From: Ochrovirga pacifica
Lineage (GTDB): Bacteria > Bacteroidota > Bacteroidia > Flavobacteriales > Flavobacteriaceae
Reading direction: 5' to 3'
DNA length: 42,046 bases
NCBI RefSeq assembly: GCF_000220525.1
Contig: NZ_AFPK01000016.1
Coordinates: 1 to 42,046 of the forward strand
Positions within the stretch are counted from its first letter, which is position 1. Each line of letters opens with the position of its first letter. The notes beneath the pieces are model-generated. The model was given only the letters and a program-made list of their open reading frames with translations, made no database searches and was not told the origin of the DNA. Position numbers and translations under genes: made by a program. Positions 9,838-18,297 of this stretch are shown here, piece by piece.

Positions 9838-12174
9838 TTACAGCGAAATACTGTATTTTTTAGAAAACTGAGAAGACTGAACATGAATCTTAATTTTCTT
9901 CTTTTTTTCTCCAATTTTTAAAACTCCCGTAGCAATTCCTGCCTCTGCTTTTACAGTCCCTACATTCATCAACTTAGCATCTCCTTCTATCTTAAAAGAC
10001 ACTTTTTCTGAATAATCAGGAACAATGGTTCCATTTTTATCAACAGCTGCTACGTATAAAAACAACACATCGTTTACGCCTGCTTCTGCTTTTCTTCCAG
10101 ACTCGTCCAACCAAACTTTCAAAGCAACAGGTGCTTGCGGAGTCATCACTTTGGTAGTGGCTGCTTTTTTTCCTTGTTGATATGCTACTGCCTTTAAAGT
10201 TCCTGGTGTAAATGATTTCATTTGAAAGGTAAACGGAGGATGCTGTAATCGTGTTGCATTTTTGTCTCTATCTGGTTTTTGTTTTGCAATTAGTTCTCCG
10301 TTTAAATACAGAGCTACCTCATCGTAATTTGAATATACTTTTACAGCTAAAGGAGATTTTTCATTCCAATAAGAAGCAATTTTTAAGACTCTACCGTCTT
10401 TTACATCTCGCTGACTTTGGTAAAAATCGTATGCAAATTTTGGCAAACGGAACACATCCATCAATCCAGATTTTTCAATGTCTGGATGGTATCCTCTGTT
10501 GTAATCGTACATTACCCAATAACTATCAGAATACGCTTTGGTGCCTAAATTATCATGATGTGCTTCTTGTACATTGTACGCTTGTCTTAACATACGTTCT
10601 TCTCCGTTGGCTCTAGACTGTCGGCTACTGTATTCATCACGCATTTCGTTAGGCAAATTATCTTGATTTAGTCCTGCGTTTTTAGAATAATATTCCCAGT
10701 CTCCGTACTCCGAAACGGAATAAGGCTGTCCTTCTTTTAACGCATGCGGATGTAAAATTCTATGTTGACGAGCTTGCAAGTAAATATCGTATACATCATC
10801 CATCCAACCACAAGAGTAAACGTTTTCTCCTGGATATTCTTCGTGCACAATTTTATTTAACTCTTCCATAAAAAAGATAGGCATTTTAGTTTCGTTTAAC
10901 GACACTTCCCAAGCCAAAACAGAAGGACGATTGCGGTCTCTTCTAATCAATTGTTTTGCTGATGTATAACAATAATTTCTAAAATCATCTGCATCTTTGT
11001 AAAATTGCCAACCTAAAATAGCATCTATCACCACAATCCCCAACTCGTCACACGCATCCATAAAGGAAGGAGCATGTGGATAGTGAGACAAACGAATGTA
11101 ATTAAACCCACCTTCTTTAATTTTTTTTGCATCACGGTACTGTGCGTTATCAGACATTGCATACCCCACAAAAGGATATTCTTGATGTCTATTTACCCCT
11201 CTTAGAAATGTCTTTTTTCCATTGATGTACAGTTGCTCGCCTTTAAAAGTAAAAACTCTAATTCCAATACGTTGCTCTTGCATTTCTACCAAAGTTCCAT
11301 TTTTGTACACCTGAGTTTGTAAAGTATATAAGTTTGGTGTTTCTGGAGACCAAAGTTTTGCATTTTTTACTACTATCTGAGTCGTTTGCTCAGTATCCTT
11401 ATTTGCTTCTAGGTTGATTTTTTTGCTTTCAGAACCTATTTCTTTTCCTTTAAAAAACAAGGTGTTTTTCACCTCAACAATAGCTTTGTTTTTGCTACTG
11501 TTTACCACATGTGTTTTTACCTTTACCAAAGACGCTTCCTCTTTCACTTTTGGATAACTAACAAAAATACCTCCTCCTGCAACTTTGTTTGCAATGGCTG
11601 CATGAGAAATATGTACTTCATCTTTTATATACATCCATGCATTCCTATACAAACCTCCAAACATGTTAAAATCCAAACGTTTTAAGGGTTTAGGTCCTGT
11701 GGTTAGATTGTCTGTATTGTCTAAGCGTACTGCAATTACATTAGACCTTCCTTTTTCCACAAAATCGGTTACATCTACAACCACAGGCAAATACCCTCCC
11801 TGGTGTTTGTTTACTAACATTCCGTTGATCCAGATTTTTGATGCATTCATAGCTGCCTCAAACTCTAACAACACTTTTTTTCCAGCCCCAAGAGCTGGGA
11901 CTTCTAGTTTTTTTCGATACCAACAGATTCCTTGCCACTGATTGTTTACCACCAAAGGTTCTATATTAGCAGTATGTGGCAATGAAACTTGCTGCCAATG
12001 AAGATCATTAAAAGTTGTTTTCTCAAAACCAGCCTCTGACTGGTTCTTTTCCAGTTTGCTAAACTTCCAATCGTTATTAATTTTTATTTTAGAAAACTCC
12101 GATTTCTGAGCTAAAACCACTTGTGTGATTGCTAGTAAAAGTATGCTAATACTAGTTCTTAAAAATTTTACCAT
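9838..12174 (-). CDS. Family GH2 glycoside hydrolase (beta-galactosidase-like), secreted
   Basis: Exo-acting beta-glycosidase, most likely beta-galactosidase, in a sulfated-galactan pathway. It has a signal peptide (to about residue 22, VVLAQ) and a sugar-binding jelly-roll domain (WQQVSLPHTAN; NASKIWINGMLVNKHQGGY). Ig-like domains and a TIM barrel follow, the barrel starting near FLRGVNRHQEYPFVG. The likely acid/base is Glu428 (SLNET) and the likely nucleophile Glu489 (SVSEYG). A C-terminal Ig-like extension follows. Full length at 778 residues. The start overlaps the end of the preceding sulfatase by 23 bp, so it is the last gene of a coupled operon. Confidence 0.93.
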   Translation of the reverse strand: MVKFLRTSISILLLAITQVVLAQKSEFSKIKINNDWKFSKLEKNQSEAGFEKTTFNDLHWQQVSLPHTANIEPLVVNNQWQGICWYRKKLEVPALGAGKKVLLEFEAAMNASKIWINGMLVNKHQGGYLPVVVDVTDFVEKGRSNVIAVRLDNTDNLTTGPKPLKRLDFNMFGGLYRNAWMYIKDEVHISHAAIANKVAGGGIFVSYPKVKEEASLVKVKTHVVNSSKNKAIVEVKNTLFFKGKEIGSESKKINLEANKDTEQTTQIVVKNAKLWSPETPNLYTLQTQVYKNGTLVEMQEQRIGIRVFTFKGEQLYINGKKTFLRGVNRHQEYPFVGYAMSDNAQYRDAKKIKEGGFNYIRLSHYPHAPSFMDACDELGIVVIDAILGWQFYKDADDFRNYCYTSAKQLIRRDRNRPSVLAWEVSLNETKMPIFFMEELNKIVHEEYPGENVYSCGWMDDVYDIYLQARQHRILHPHALKEGQPYSVSEYGDWEYYSKNAGLNQDNLPNEMRDEYSSRQSRANGEERMLRQAYNVQEAHHDNLGTKAYSDSYWVMYDYNRGYHPDIEKSGLMDVFRLPKFAYDFYQSQRDVKDGRVLKIASYWNEKSPLAVKVYSNYDEVALYLNGELIAKQKPDRDKNATRLQHPPFTFQMKSFTPGTLKAVAYQQGKKAATTKVMTPQAPVALKVWLDESGRKAEAGVNDVLFLYVAAVDKNGTIVPDYSEKVSFKIEGDAKLMNVGTVKAEAGIATGVLKIGEKKKKIKIHVQSSQFSKKYSISL

Positions 12175-13660
12175 TTGTTTTTGTTTCTTCTTTTTTTAAA
12201 TAAGCCTTATGTAACTTTTTAATTCTCCCTATCCCTATTTCTTCTCCTGCTTGCATCCTTGCATATTCTTTTGGTAACTCTTTCTTAATCCACTCTATCA
12301 GCTTGTAGCCTGGCACTGCTACAGGATGATATACATTGCTAACAGGAGTCATTTTTTTATCAAACTTTAAGGTTTCTTTTCTCAATTCCTCTATGATTTC
12401 TTGATACCTAGGGTCTCCTGCCAAATTGTGTAACTGATAAGGATCTTCTTTTAAATTATACAATTCTTCTACAGGTTTTCTTGGAGCAAAAAAGGGCTGT
12501 TGTGCTGCATTTAACTTTCCTTCTGCATACAGTTTACGCATGATATGAACAGCAGGTCTAAAAAACTCTAAATACCCTTGGTGTGCATCGTACGGAATTT
12601 CAGGTTTATCATTTCTAATATAAGACCAATCTCCAGACGTAATTGCTCTGGATTTTTCTTCTATTTCATCCCATAAATCACGTGCACCATACGTGTATTT
12701 TCTGTTAAACTTCTTACTGAAAATTGGCTGACCAGTCATAAAATTGGGTGTTGTAATTCCTGCATAATCCAATACTGTTGCTGTAATATCGGTAGCAGCA
12801 ACTACTTGATTGTTTACTCTGCCTTTATTTTTACTTCTTGGATCTTTAATTAACAATGGGATTCTAAGTCCTGGATCTTGCAAATATCCTTTTCCTCTTA
12901 TGTTGCAACGTCCATTGTCTCCTATAAAAATCACAATGGTGTTGTCTGCCATTCCTTTTTCTTCCAATTCTTTAAAAATCATTCCTACTTCATTATCCAT
13001 ATATTCTATCTGATCTAAATACTTTGCCCAATCTAATCGAATAGCTGGATGATCTGCCATATAAGGAGGCAATGTTAAGGTTGATGGATTTACAGGATGT
13101 GTAGATTTTTCTCTAATTTCTGTCCACCAATCTCCTCTATGCGTAACTTTTAATTGAATTTGTGCAAAAAAAGGTTGATCTTCTTTTTCAAATCGATCGT
13201 ATTTGTCAAACAACCCAAATTTTGTATTTCCATCCCAAGGGCCAATAGCGTTGTGTTTAAAGTTTACATCTATTTTTCTCCCCAAAGTATACACTCCATG
13301 ATGCCCTAAAATAGTAGTATATCCTGCATCTCTTAACAATTTTGTAAAAGGCGTAAACTGTTTATTTAAAGGCACATCTCTATTGCTTCTATGGTGATGT
13401 GTATTGGTTTTTACCTGATGGGTACCCAACATCATTGCAGATCGGCTAGGCGAACAAATAGGATTGGTTACAAATGCATTGTTAAAACGCACTCCTTCTG
13501 ATGCCATTTTATTTAGGTTGGGGGTTTTTACATCGGGCATTCCGTAACACTCCAAATCAGTACTCATATCTTCTGCCATCAACCAAATTATATTAGGTTT
13601 TTCTTGAGCAGACAGCTGCAGAACCATTACAGCCGCAAAAATTGTCATCAGCTTTTTCAT
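12152..13660 (-). CDS. Formylglycine-dependent sulfatase (S1), N-sulfatase-like subgroup, secreted
   Basis: I chose the ATG at 13660, which gives a signal peptide (MKKLMTIFAAVMVLQLSAQ) and lies 4 bp after the upstream gene's stop; longer in-frame starts reach into that gene. The metal site is AEDMSTD (29-35) rather than DDxGxGD, and the FGly site is CSPSR with Cys69. IFIGDNGR supplies the second metal Asp/Asn. The AED-type start and HHHRSNR loop resemble heparan N-sulfatase-like S1 members, but with this gene neighbourhood a galactan substrate is more likely. Third gene of the operon; overlaps GH2 by 23 bp. Confidence 0.92.
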   Translation of the reverse strand: MKKLMTIFAAVMVLQLSAQEKPNIIWLMAEDMSTDLECYGMPDVKTPNLNKMASEGVRFNNAFVTNPICSPSRSAMMLGTHQVKTNTHHHRSNRDVPLNKQFTPFTKLLRDAGYTTILGHHGVYTLGRKIDVNFKHNAIGPWDGNTKFGLFDKYDRFEKEDQPFFAQIQLKVTHRGDWWTEIREKSTHPVNPSTLTLPPYMADHPAIRLDWAKYLDQIEYMDNEVGMIFKELEEKGMADNTIVIFIGDNGRCNIRGKGYLQDPGLRIPLLIKDPRSKNKGRVNNQVVAATDITATVLDYAGITTPNFMTGQPIFSKKFNRKYTYGARDLWDEIEEKSRAITSGDWSYIRNDKPEIPYDAHQGYLEFFRPAVHIMRKLYAEGKLNAAQQPFFAPRKPVEELYNLKEDPYQLHNLAGDPRYQEIIEELRKETLKFDKKMTPVSNVYHPVAVPGYKLIEWIKKELPKEYARMQAGEEIGIGRIKKLHKAYLKKEETKTNGKIFKN

Positions 13661-13664
13661 CACT

Positions 13665-15077
13665 TTATTCTTTAAACACACCTCCTGAAAACGGGAAATG
13701 TTTATTTTTTTCACTTTCTCTTTTTAAAATCCCTTCGGCTTGTGCTACAATTTCTGGATGTAGTGCTGATACGTCTTTGGTTTCTTGCATATCCGTTTCT
13801 AAATTATACAGTTCGGTATGGTAGTTATTTCCATAGCGAACTGCTTTCCATTTTCCTATTCTTGTAGCTTGCCTAAATCCTTTTACAGTAGGGCCTTCTT
13901 GTATTTCCCAATACAAAAACTCATGCCCTTTTTGTTTTTTTCCTAACAGTTCTGGCAAAATAGAAATTCCATCTATTTCTTTAGGTGCTGCAACTCCTGC
14001 AACCTCAGCAAATGTTGGTAAAATATCGTAAAAAGTAGCTGGAAATTGAGTGGTAGCTCCTGACCTAATTTTCCCTTCCCAATATGCAATCATAGGCACT
14101 CTAATTCCTCCTTCATACAAATCTCTTTTGTATCCTTTTAAACCTCCAGAACTATCAAAAAATCGATAACTATGGTGGTTTTCATTCGTAGGTCCATTGT
14201 CACTAGAAATCACAATCAAAGTATTTTCCAACTCACCGCTTTGTTTCAACTTATCAAACAATCTTTTTATTTGTGCATCCAACATGGTAATTCTAGCAGC
14301 ATGTCTTCTTTCAATTTCTGGCCATTCTTCTATTTTATCTACATACAAATCTGTTTTGCTTAAAAAGAATTCGTGTGCGTGTGGAATTCTATAAGACATG
14401 TACAAAAAGAAAGGTTTATCGTCCGATTTTTTGTCTAAATATTCCAACGCAAAATTGGTTCTAAACTCATCCAAACATTTGTATTTGTTATAATTGTAAA
14501 AAATAGAATCTTGGTCGTTATTAACCCAATGCACACGTTCATCAATTTCATTTCCGTTTTTGTCTTCTCCCCATTGTTCTTGTACTGCATAATCAAAACC
14601 TCTTCCGTGAGCCCAAGTAGAAACATCTTCTGGTACACCTAAATGCCATTTCCCAATCATAGCAGTTTGATATCCTGCTGTTTGCAATACTTCAGCTACG
14701 GTTGTTTCTGATTTTTTTAACGCAACTCTATCCCATTTTTTTCCTTCCCATTTTCCTTTATTTCCGCGAATACTTAAATGTCCTGTGTGTTTTCCTGTCA
14801 TCAATACTGCTCTAGAAGGAGAACAAACGGAAGTTCCGGCATAAAAATCAGTGAATTTCAATCCTTTTTTAGCAACCTCGTCCAGAAAAGGAGTTCTGAT
14901 TGTTTTCTGTCCATAAGACCCTAACTCTCCATACCCTAAATCATCAGCCAAAAGAAAAATAATATTGGGCTTGTCTAACTTTTTCTTAGACTGTACCACT
15001 TTTGTTTCTTGCTTTTTGCCGCATGCTATTGCTAAAACAGCAAAGACTCCTAACCAAAACTTATTCATACAATTCAT
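13665..15077 (-). CDS. Formylglycine-dependent sulfatase (S1), lipoprotein
   Basis: Arylsulfatase A-type enzyme. The N-terminus has a hydrophobic stretch ending AIACGKK, so lipidation is likely. Metal-site ADDLGYGE, FGly site CSPSR (Cys85 counting from 15077), GKWHLG and SSDNGPTNENHH are visible. An alternative ATG at 15068 (MNKFWLG) would overlap the preceding stop by 8 bp in the form ATGAATAA, a common coupled arrangement; either start leaves the signal intact. Second gene of the operon. The C-terminal region (YWEIQEG; GKWKAVRYGN; ELYNLETDMQETKDV) is the usual S1 end. Confidence 0.93.
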   Translation of the reverse strand: MNCMNKFWLGVFAVLAIACGKKQETKVVQSKKKLDKPNIIFLLADDLGYGELGSYGQKTIRTPFLDEVAKKGLKFTDFYAGTSVCSPSRAVLMTGKHTGHLSIRGNKGKWEGKKWDRVALKKSETTVAEVLQTAGYQTAMIGKWHLGVPEDVSTWAHGRGFDYAVQEQWGEDKNGNEIDERVHWVNNDQDSIFYNYNKYKCLDEFRTNFALEYLDKKSDDKPFFLYMSYRIPHAHEFFLSKTDLYVDKIEEWPEIERRHAARITMLDAQIKRLFDKLKQSGELENTLIVISSDNGPTNENHHSYRFFDSSGGLKGYKRDLYEGGIRVPMIAYWEGKIRSGATTQFPATFYDILPTFAEVAGVAAPKEIDGISILPELLGKKQKGHEFLYWEIQEGPTVKGFRQATRIGKWKAVRYGNNYHTELYNLETDMQETKDVSALHPEIVAQAEGILKRESEKNKHFPFSGGVFKE

Positions 15078-16434
15078 TGATTTCTTTTAATTGATGGGGT
15101 CCATAAGCTGGAACCGCTTTCTTTTCCCATTTGTTTAATTTGTTCTTTAACTTTTTTTCCATTCTAAGTCCTTGACCGGTTAAATCATGACTTTCTGTTG
15201 GGTCGTGGGCTATATTATACATCTGATATTTACCTGAGTGATACTTTATCATTTTCCAATCTCCTAACATAACCGATGCATATTGGTCTTCATAACTTCT
15301 AAATCCGTACAAAGCTCTTTTCTTTAAGGATTTTCCTTTTAACAAAGGCAGTAAACTTACTCCCTGAATCTGTTTGTCTTTACATTCTTTTCCAGAGGCA
15401 ATTTCTATCAATGTTGGGTATACATCTATGGATTGTACAGGCACATCTGTTTCGGTATAGGCTTTGGTTACTCCTGGATAATGAATCATAAAAGGAACTC
15501 TTGCTCCTCCTTCGGCCAAAGTATCTCCTCCAGTTTTTCCTCCTCGCAATGGTGCGTTGGAGTACAATCCTCCTTGATCGGATAGAAGAATCACAACTGT
15601 ATTGTCTGCAATTCCTTTGTCTTTAAGAGCTTTTCTTACTCTTCCAACCGACTCGTCCATCGCTTCTACCATTGCATGGTGCTCTGCATATTTTCCTGTA
15701 AACCCTGCATCTAAATATTTTTGCAGCAAATCTTTTCTTGCAACAGATGGACCGTGAACAGAATAGTACCAAAAGGTTAACATAAACGGATTTTCTCTGT
15801 CATAATTACTAATAAAATCTACCGCTCCGTCTGTTAATACATCGGTTAAATAATCTCCTTCCTTATAGTTTTTTAACACTTTATTTGGGTCTTCTTTAAC
15901 TTTAAAAAACGGATAATAATAACTTTTGGGATGCCCTGCATCTGTGGTTCCAAACTCTGCATCAAACCCTTGATTGGTTGGGTAATGTCCTTTGTGACCT
16001 AAATGCCATTTTCCTATAAAATAATTGTAATATCCAAACTCTTTAAGTCTTTCTGCATAGGTAATTTCATCCAAAGGCAAATAATTAATTGAGGGCATTT
16101 GAACAGGATCTTTAGGCCATGTTCCATACTTTCCTTTAGGTCTGTCCTCATCTTCTTTTATATGTCTAACCATTTGCCCTCTTACCGCTTCTTTTCCTGT
16201 TAATAAAGAATACCTACTTGGACTACAGGTGGGGGTTGGAATGTAAGCTCTTTGAAAGTCTAAACTTTCTTTTTTTAGCTGATCTAAATTAGGAGTCTTA
16301 AACTCCTTATTTCTGTATCCCATATCCATCCAACCATAATCGTCTACAAACAACAAAACAATATTGGGTTTTTCTTGTGCGTTTACTGCTAAAGTTAGCA
16401 TCAACAACAAAGCAAACAATACATTTTTTCTCAT
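15061..16434 (-). CDS. Formylglycine-dependent sulfatase (S1), secreted; first gene of operon
   Basis: The signal peptide MRKNVLFALLLMLTLAVNAQ is followed directly by the S1 fold: VDDYGWMD (metal), CSPSR with Cys70 (FGly), GKWHLGHKG, and LLSDQGGLYSN as the second metal site (DQ rather than DN). At 457 residues it is compact. It heads the minus-strand run sulfatase-sulfatase-sulfatase-GH2, in which each junction is a 4-bp gap or an overlap. The DQ variant and the WMDMGYRN segment set it apart from the two DDLGYGD sulfatases in the window. Substrate position unknown. Confidence 0.92.
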   Translation of the reverse strand: MRKNVLFALLLMLTLAVNAQEKPNIVLLFVDDYGWMDMGYRNKEFKTPNLDQLKKESLDFQRAYIPTPTCSPSRYSLLTGKEAVRGQMVRHIKEDEDRPKGKYGTWPKDPVQMPSINYLPLDEITYAERLKEFGYYNYFIGKWHLGHKGHYPTNQGFDAEFGTTDAGHPKSYYYPFFKVKEDPNKVLKNYKEGDYLTDVLTDGAVDFISNYDRENPFMLTFWYYSVHGPSVARKDLLQKYLDAGFTGKYAEHHAMVEAMDESVGRVRKALKDKGIADNTVVILLSDQGGLYSNAPLRGGKTGGDTLAEGGARVPFMIHYPGVTKAYTETDVPVQSIDVYPTLIEIASGKECKDKQIQGVSLLPLLKGKSLKKRALYGFRSYEDQYASVMLGDWKMIKYHSGKYQMYNIAHDPTESHDLTGQGLRMEKKLKNKLNKWEKKAVPAYGPHQLKEINELYE

Positions 16435-16467
16435 TTAATTCTAAGTGTTTTTACATTAATCCACAAA

Positions 16468-16475
16468 CAAATGTA
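16468..16475 (-). promoter_or_regulatory. -7 element of the sulfatase-GH2 operon
   Basis: Minus-strand TACATTTG (16475-16468) matches TAnnTTTG. No TTG sits 17-23 nt upstream, which suggests an activator-dependent promoter. A start opposite 16462 would give a leader of about 28 nt. The divergent gap 16435-16683 shows no further clear element. Confidence 0.5.
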
Positions 16476-16683
16476 ACCAAAACAGCACGCTAGAATGTCT
16501 TTTTGAGTTTAGCAATTATACGCAGGAGTACATATTTTTAAAATGCAAGTAAAATCCATCCTTATCTAAACACATCTCAAAACTTTATTGACTTTTATTG
16601 ATTTCTTAATCTGCCTAAATTTTAGATTTCTTGTTTTTTAATACTTTTAAGCACATCAAAAAACTTAGAAAAAACAAGCAACT

Positions 16684-17259
16684 ATGAAAGAGCAATTACT
16701 AGCACAAGTCTACCAACATCCACAATTATCTGCCTCTGATTTGAATAAGATCATAGCTGCTCATCAAAAGCTTTATTTTACTAAAGGAGATTTTATTTTA
16801 AAAGAGGGACAAGTTGCTAATAATTATATTATAATTCAACAAGGGTTGATGCGTTCTTTTGTATACGATTACAACGGAGACGATACTACTACCAACTTCT
16901 TCTGTGAGCATGAAATTGTAATAGAAGTTGCGTCTCTGTTTCAACGAACTCCGTCCAAAGAATACATACAGGCTCTAACGGATGGGGTGGGGTACCTAAT
17001 TGATTTTGCTACCTTCCAAGATCTGTTTCATTCTATTGATAATTTTAGAGAATGGGGACGAGGATGGCTTTCTAATAGTTTGTTTGAGTTTAAACAGCGT
17101 TCTGTTTCTTTTATTAAAGACAGCGCTACAGACCGGTATCTAACCTTGCTAAAACAAAAGCCTAAAATCATTCAACAAGCTCCTTTAAAGCACATTGCCT
17201 CTTTTCTAGGGGTTACAGATACCTCATTAAGCCGCATTAGAAAATCTATCCATTCCTAA
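16684..17259 (+). CDS. Crp/Fnr-family transcriptional regulator
   Basis: The 191-residue protein has a cyclic-nucleotide-binding-like beta-roll (about 10-125; FTKGDFILKEGQVANNYIIIQQG) and a short C-terminal helix-turn-helix (LKHIASFLGVTDTSLSRIRK, about 167-186). No cysteines suited to an Fe-S cluster are visible, so it is not a classical Fnr. Single-domain regulators of this sort are abundant in Bacteroidota, with mostly unknown effectors. It is divergent from the sulfatase operon and upstream of the YCII and SRPBCC genes, so it could control either; that is inference from position. Confidence 0.88.
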   Translation: MKEQLLAQVYQHPQLSASDLNKIIAAHQKLYFTKGDFILKEGQVANNYIIIQQGLMRSFVYDYNGDDTTTNFFCEHEIVIEVASLFQRTPSKEYIQALTDGVGYLIDFATFQDLFHSIDNFREWGRGWLSNSLFEFKQRSVSFIKDSATDRYLTLLKQKPKIIQQAPLKHIASFLGVTDTSLSRIRKSIHS

Positions 17260-17309
17260 GTTTTTTTTATTTCTTGCCCTGTGACAAGTTTTTAACAATT
17301 TACCCGTGC

Positions 17310-17317
17310 TAATTTTG
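17310..17317 (+). promoter_or_regulatory. -7 element upstream of the YCII-like gene
   Basis: TAATTTTG matches TAnnTTTG; a G at 17323 is a plausible start, giving a 24-nt leader. No TTG at the right distance, so it may need an activator, possibly the Crp-like protein encoded just upstream. Confidence 0.5.
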
Positions 17318-17346
17318 AACGTGTTCATCATTAAAACTTTTAAACT

Positions 17347-17694
17347 ATGGCAGAATTGCAAGAATTTATGTTTCTTTTTAGGTATTCTCCTAACCTAGAA
17401 CATACTCCTACGAAAGAAGAACTAGCTCAGCAAGAAAAAGACTGGGGAGCTTTTATAGGTAAAATGGCCGCACAGGCCAAATTGGTAAATGTATACCAAC
17501 TAGATGTCCAAGGGGTAGTTCAACACTCAGACCTTTCAGAACCTGCTCAAATGTACGTTGCAGAAAACATGGCTGTAGGGGGGACTATGGTCGTAAAAGC
17601 CACCGACATTGCAGAGGCAGTAACACTTTCTAAGCTTTGCCCTATTTTTAAAATTGGCGGCTCTGTAGAAATTCATCCCATAATACCTATGTAA
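17347..17694 (+). CDS. YCII-related domain protein
   Basis: Small 115-residue cytoplasmic protein with a ferredoxin-like dimeric alpha/beta-barrel pattern: FMFLFRYSP at the start, a long helix (TKEELAQQEKDWGAFIGKMA), then GGTMVVKATDIAEAV and a final strand VEIHPIIPM. Typical of YCII/DGPF-type proteins, whose reactions are mostly unknown. It lies 22 bp before the SRPBCC gene, so the two are probably co-transcribed. No catalytic residue can be named. Confidence 0.75.
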   Translation: MAELQEFMFLFRYSPNLEHTPTKEELAQQEKDWGAFIGKMAAQAKLVNVYQLDVQGVVQHSDLSEPAQMYVAENMAVGGTMVVKATDIAEAVTLSKLCPIFKIGGSVEIHPIIPM

Positions 17695-17716
17695 AACCTA
17701 ATCTAACACAAAAAAA

Positions 17717-18244
17717 ATGATAGCATACAGCATACTTTTTTTAGGGATTGGTTTTCTTATAGTGGCTTTTTTCAATACACACAAACTACAGTCCATTTGC
17801 ATTGTTAAAAGTGTAGCCATTCACGGAAATCAAGAAGAAGTTTTTAAAATGGTAAAATACCTAAACAACTTCCCTAAGTGGTCACCTTTTTTAGCACAAG
17901 ACCCCAAACAACAAATAAAAATTACAGGAACCGACGGAAACATTGGAGCCAAATACCATTGGGTAGGCAATCAAGGCAAAGATGTTGGTTTTCAAGTAAT
18001 CAAACAAATCAATGAACCCAACACTATTGTTATGGAGTGTAACATTCAAAAACCTTTTAAGGCGAAACCTGTTTTTACCTACACTTTTACACCATTAGAA
18101 CAAAATGTACAGGTGCAGCAAATGTTTCACTTAAAATCGGGAATGGTTGATGCCTTTTTTATGTGGATATTTGGGGTTAAAAAACAAATGGAAAACACTA
18201 ACGAACAGGGATTGTCTTTATTAAAAAAAGCTATTGAAGAATAA
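17717..18244 (+). CDS. SRPBCC (START/polyketide-cyclase-like) protein with N-terminal membrane anchor
   Basis: 175 residues: one N-terminal transmembrane helix (IAYSILFLGIGFLIVAFF, about 2-19), then a lipid-binding-type SRPBCC fold beginning KSVAIHGNQEEVFKMVKYLNNFPKWSPF and containing GAKYHWVGNQGKDVG. The family binds hydrophobic ligands in a deep cavity; no enzymatic role is evident. It follows the YCII-like gene closely and ends at a bidirectional terminator shared with the convergent gene. Confidence 0.75.
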   Translation: MIAYSILFLGIGFLIVAFFNTHKLQSICIVKSVAIHGNQEEVFKMVKYLNNFPKWSPFLAQDPKQQIKITGTDGNIGAKYHWVGNQGKDVGFQVIKQINEPNTIVMECNIQKPFKAKPVFTYTFTPLEQNVQVQQMFHLKSGMVDAFFMWIFGVKKQMENTNEQGLSLLKKAIEE

Positions 18245-18270
18245 CAACTACTTGCTTTCTTTTCTTAACA

Positions 18271-18297
18271 AAAAAGCAGCTCTAAAAGCTGCTTTTT
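18271..18297. terminator. Bidirectional terminator overlapping the end of a coding region
   Basis: GCAGCT (18276-18281), loop CTAAA, AGCTGC (18287-18292), extended by A5 and T5 on the two sides. It lies 26 nt past the SRPBCC stop (plus). On the minus strand it contains the last codons (KSSF-stop) of the gene ending at 18282, so it serves both convergent genes. Confidence 0.85.
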
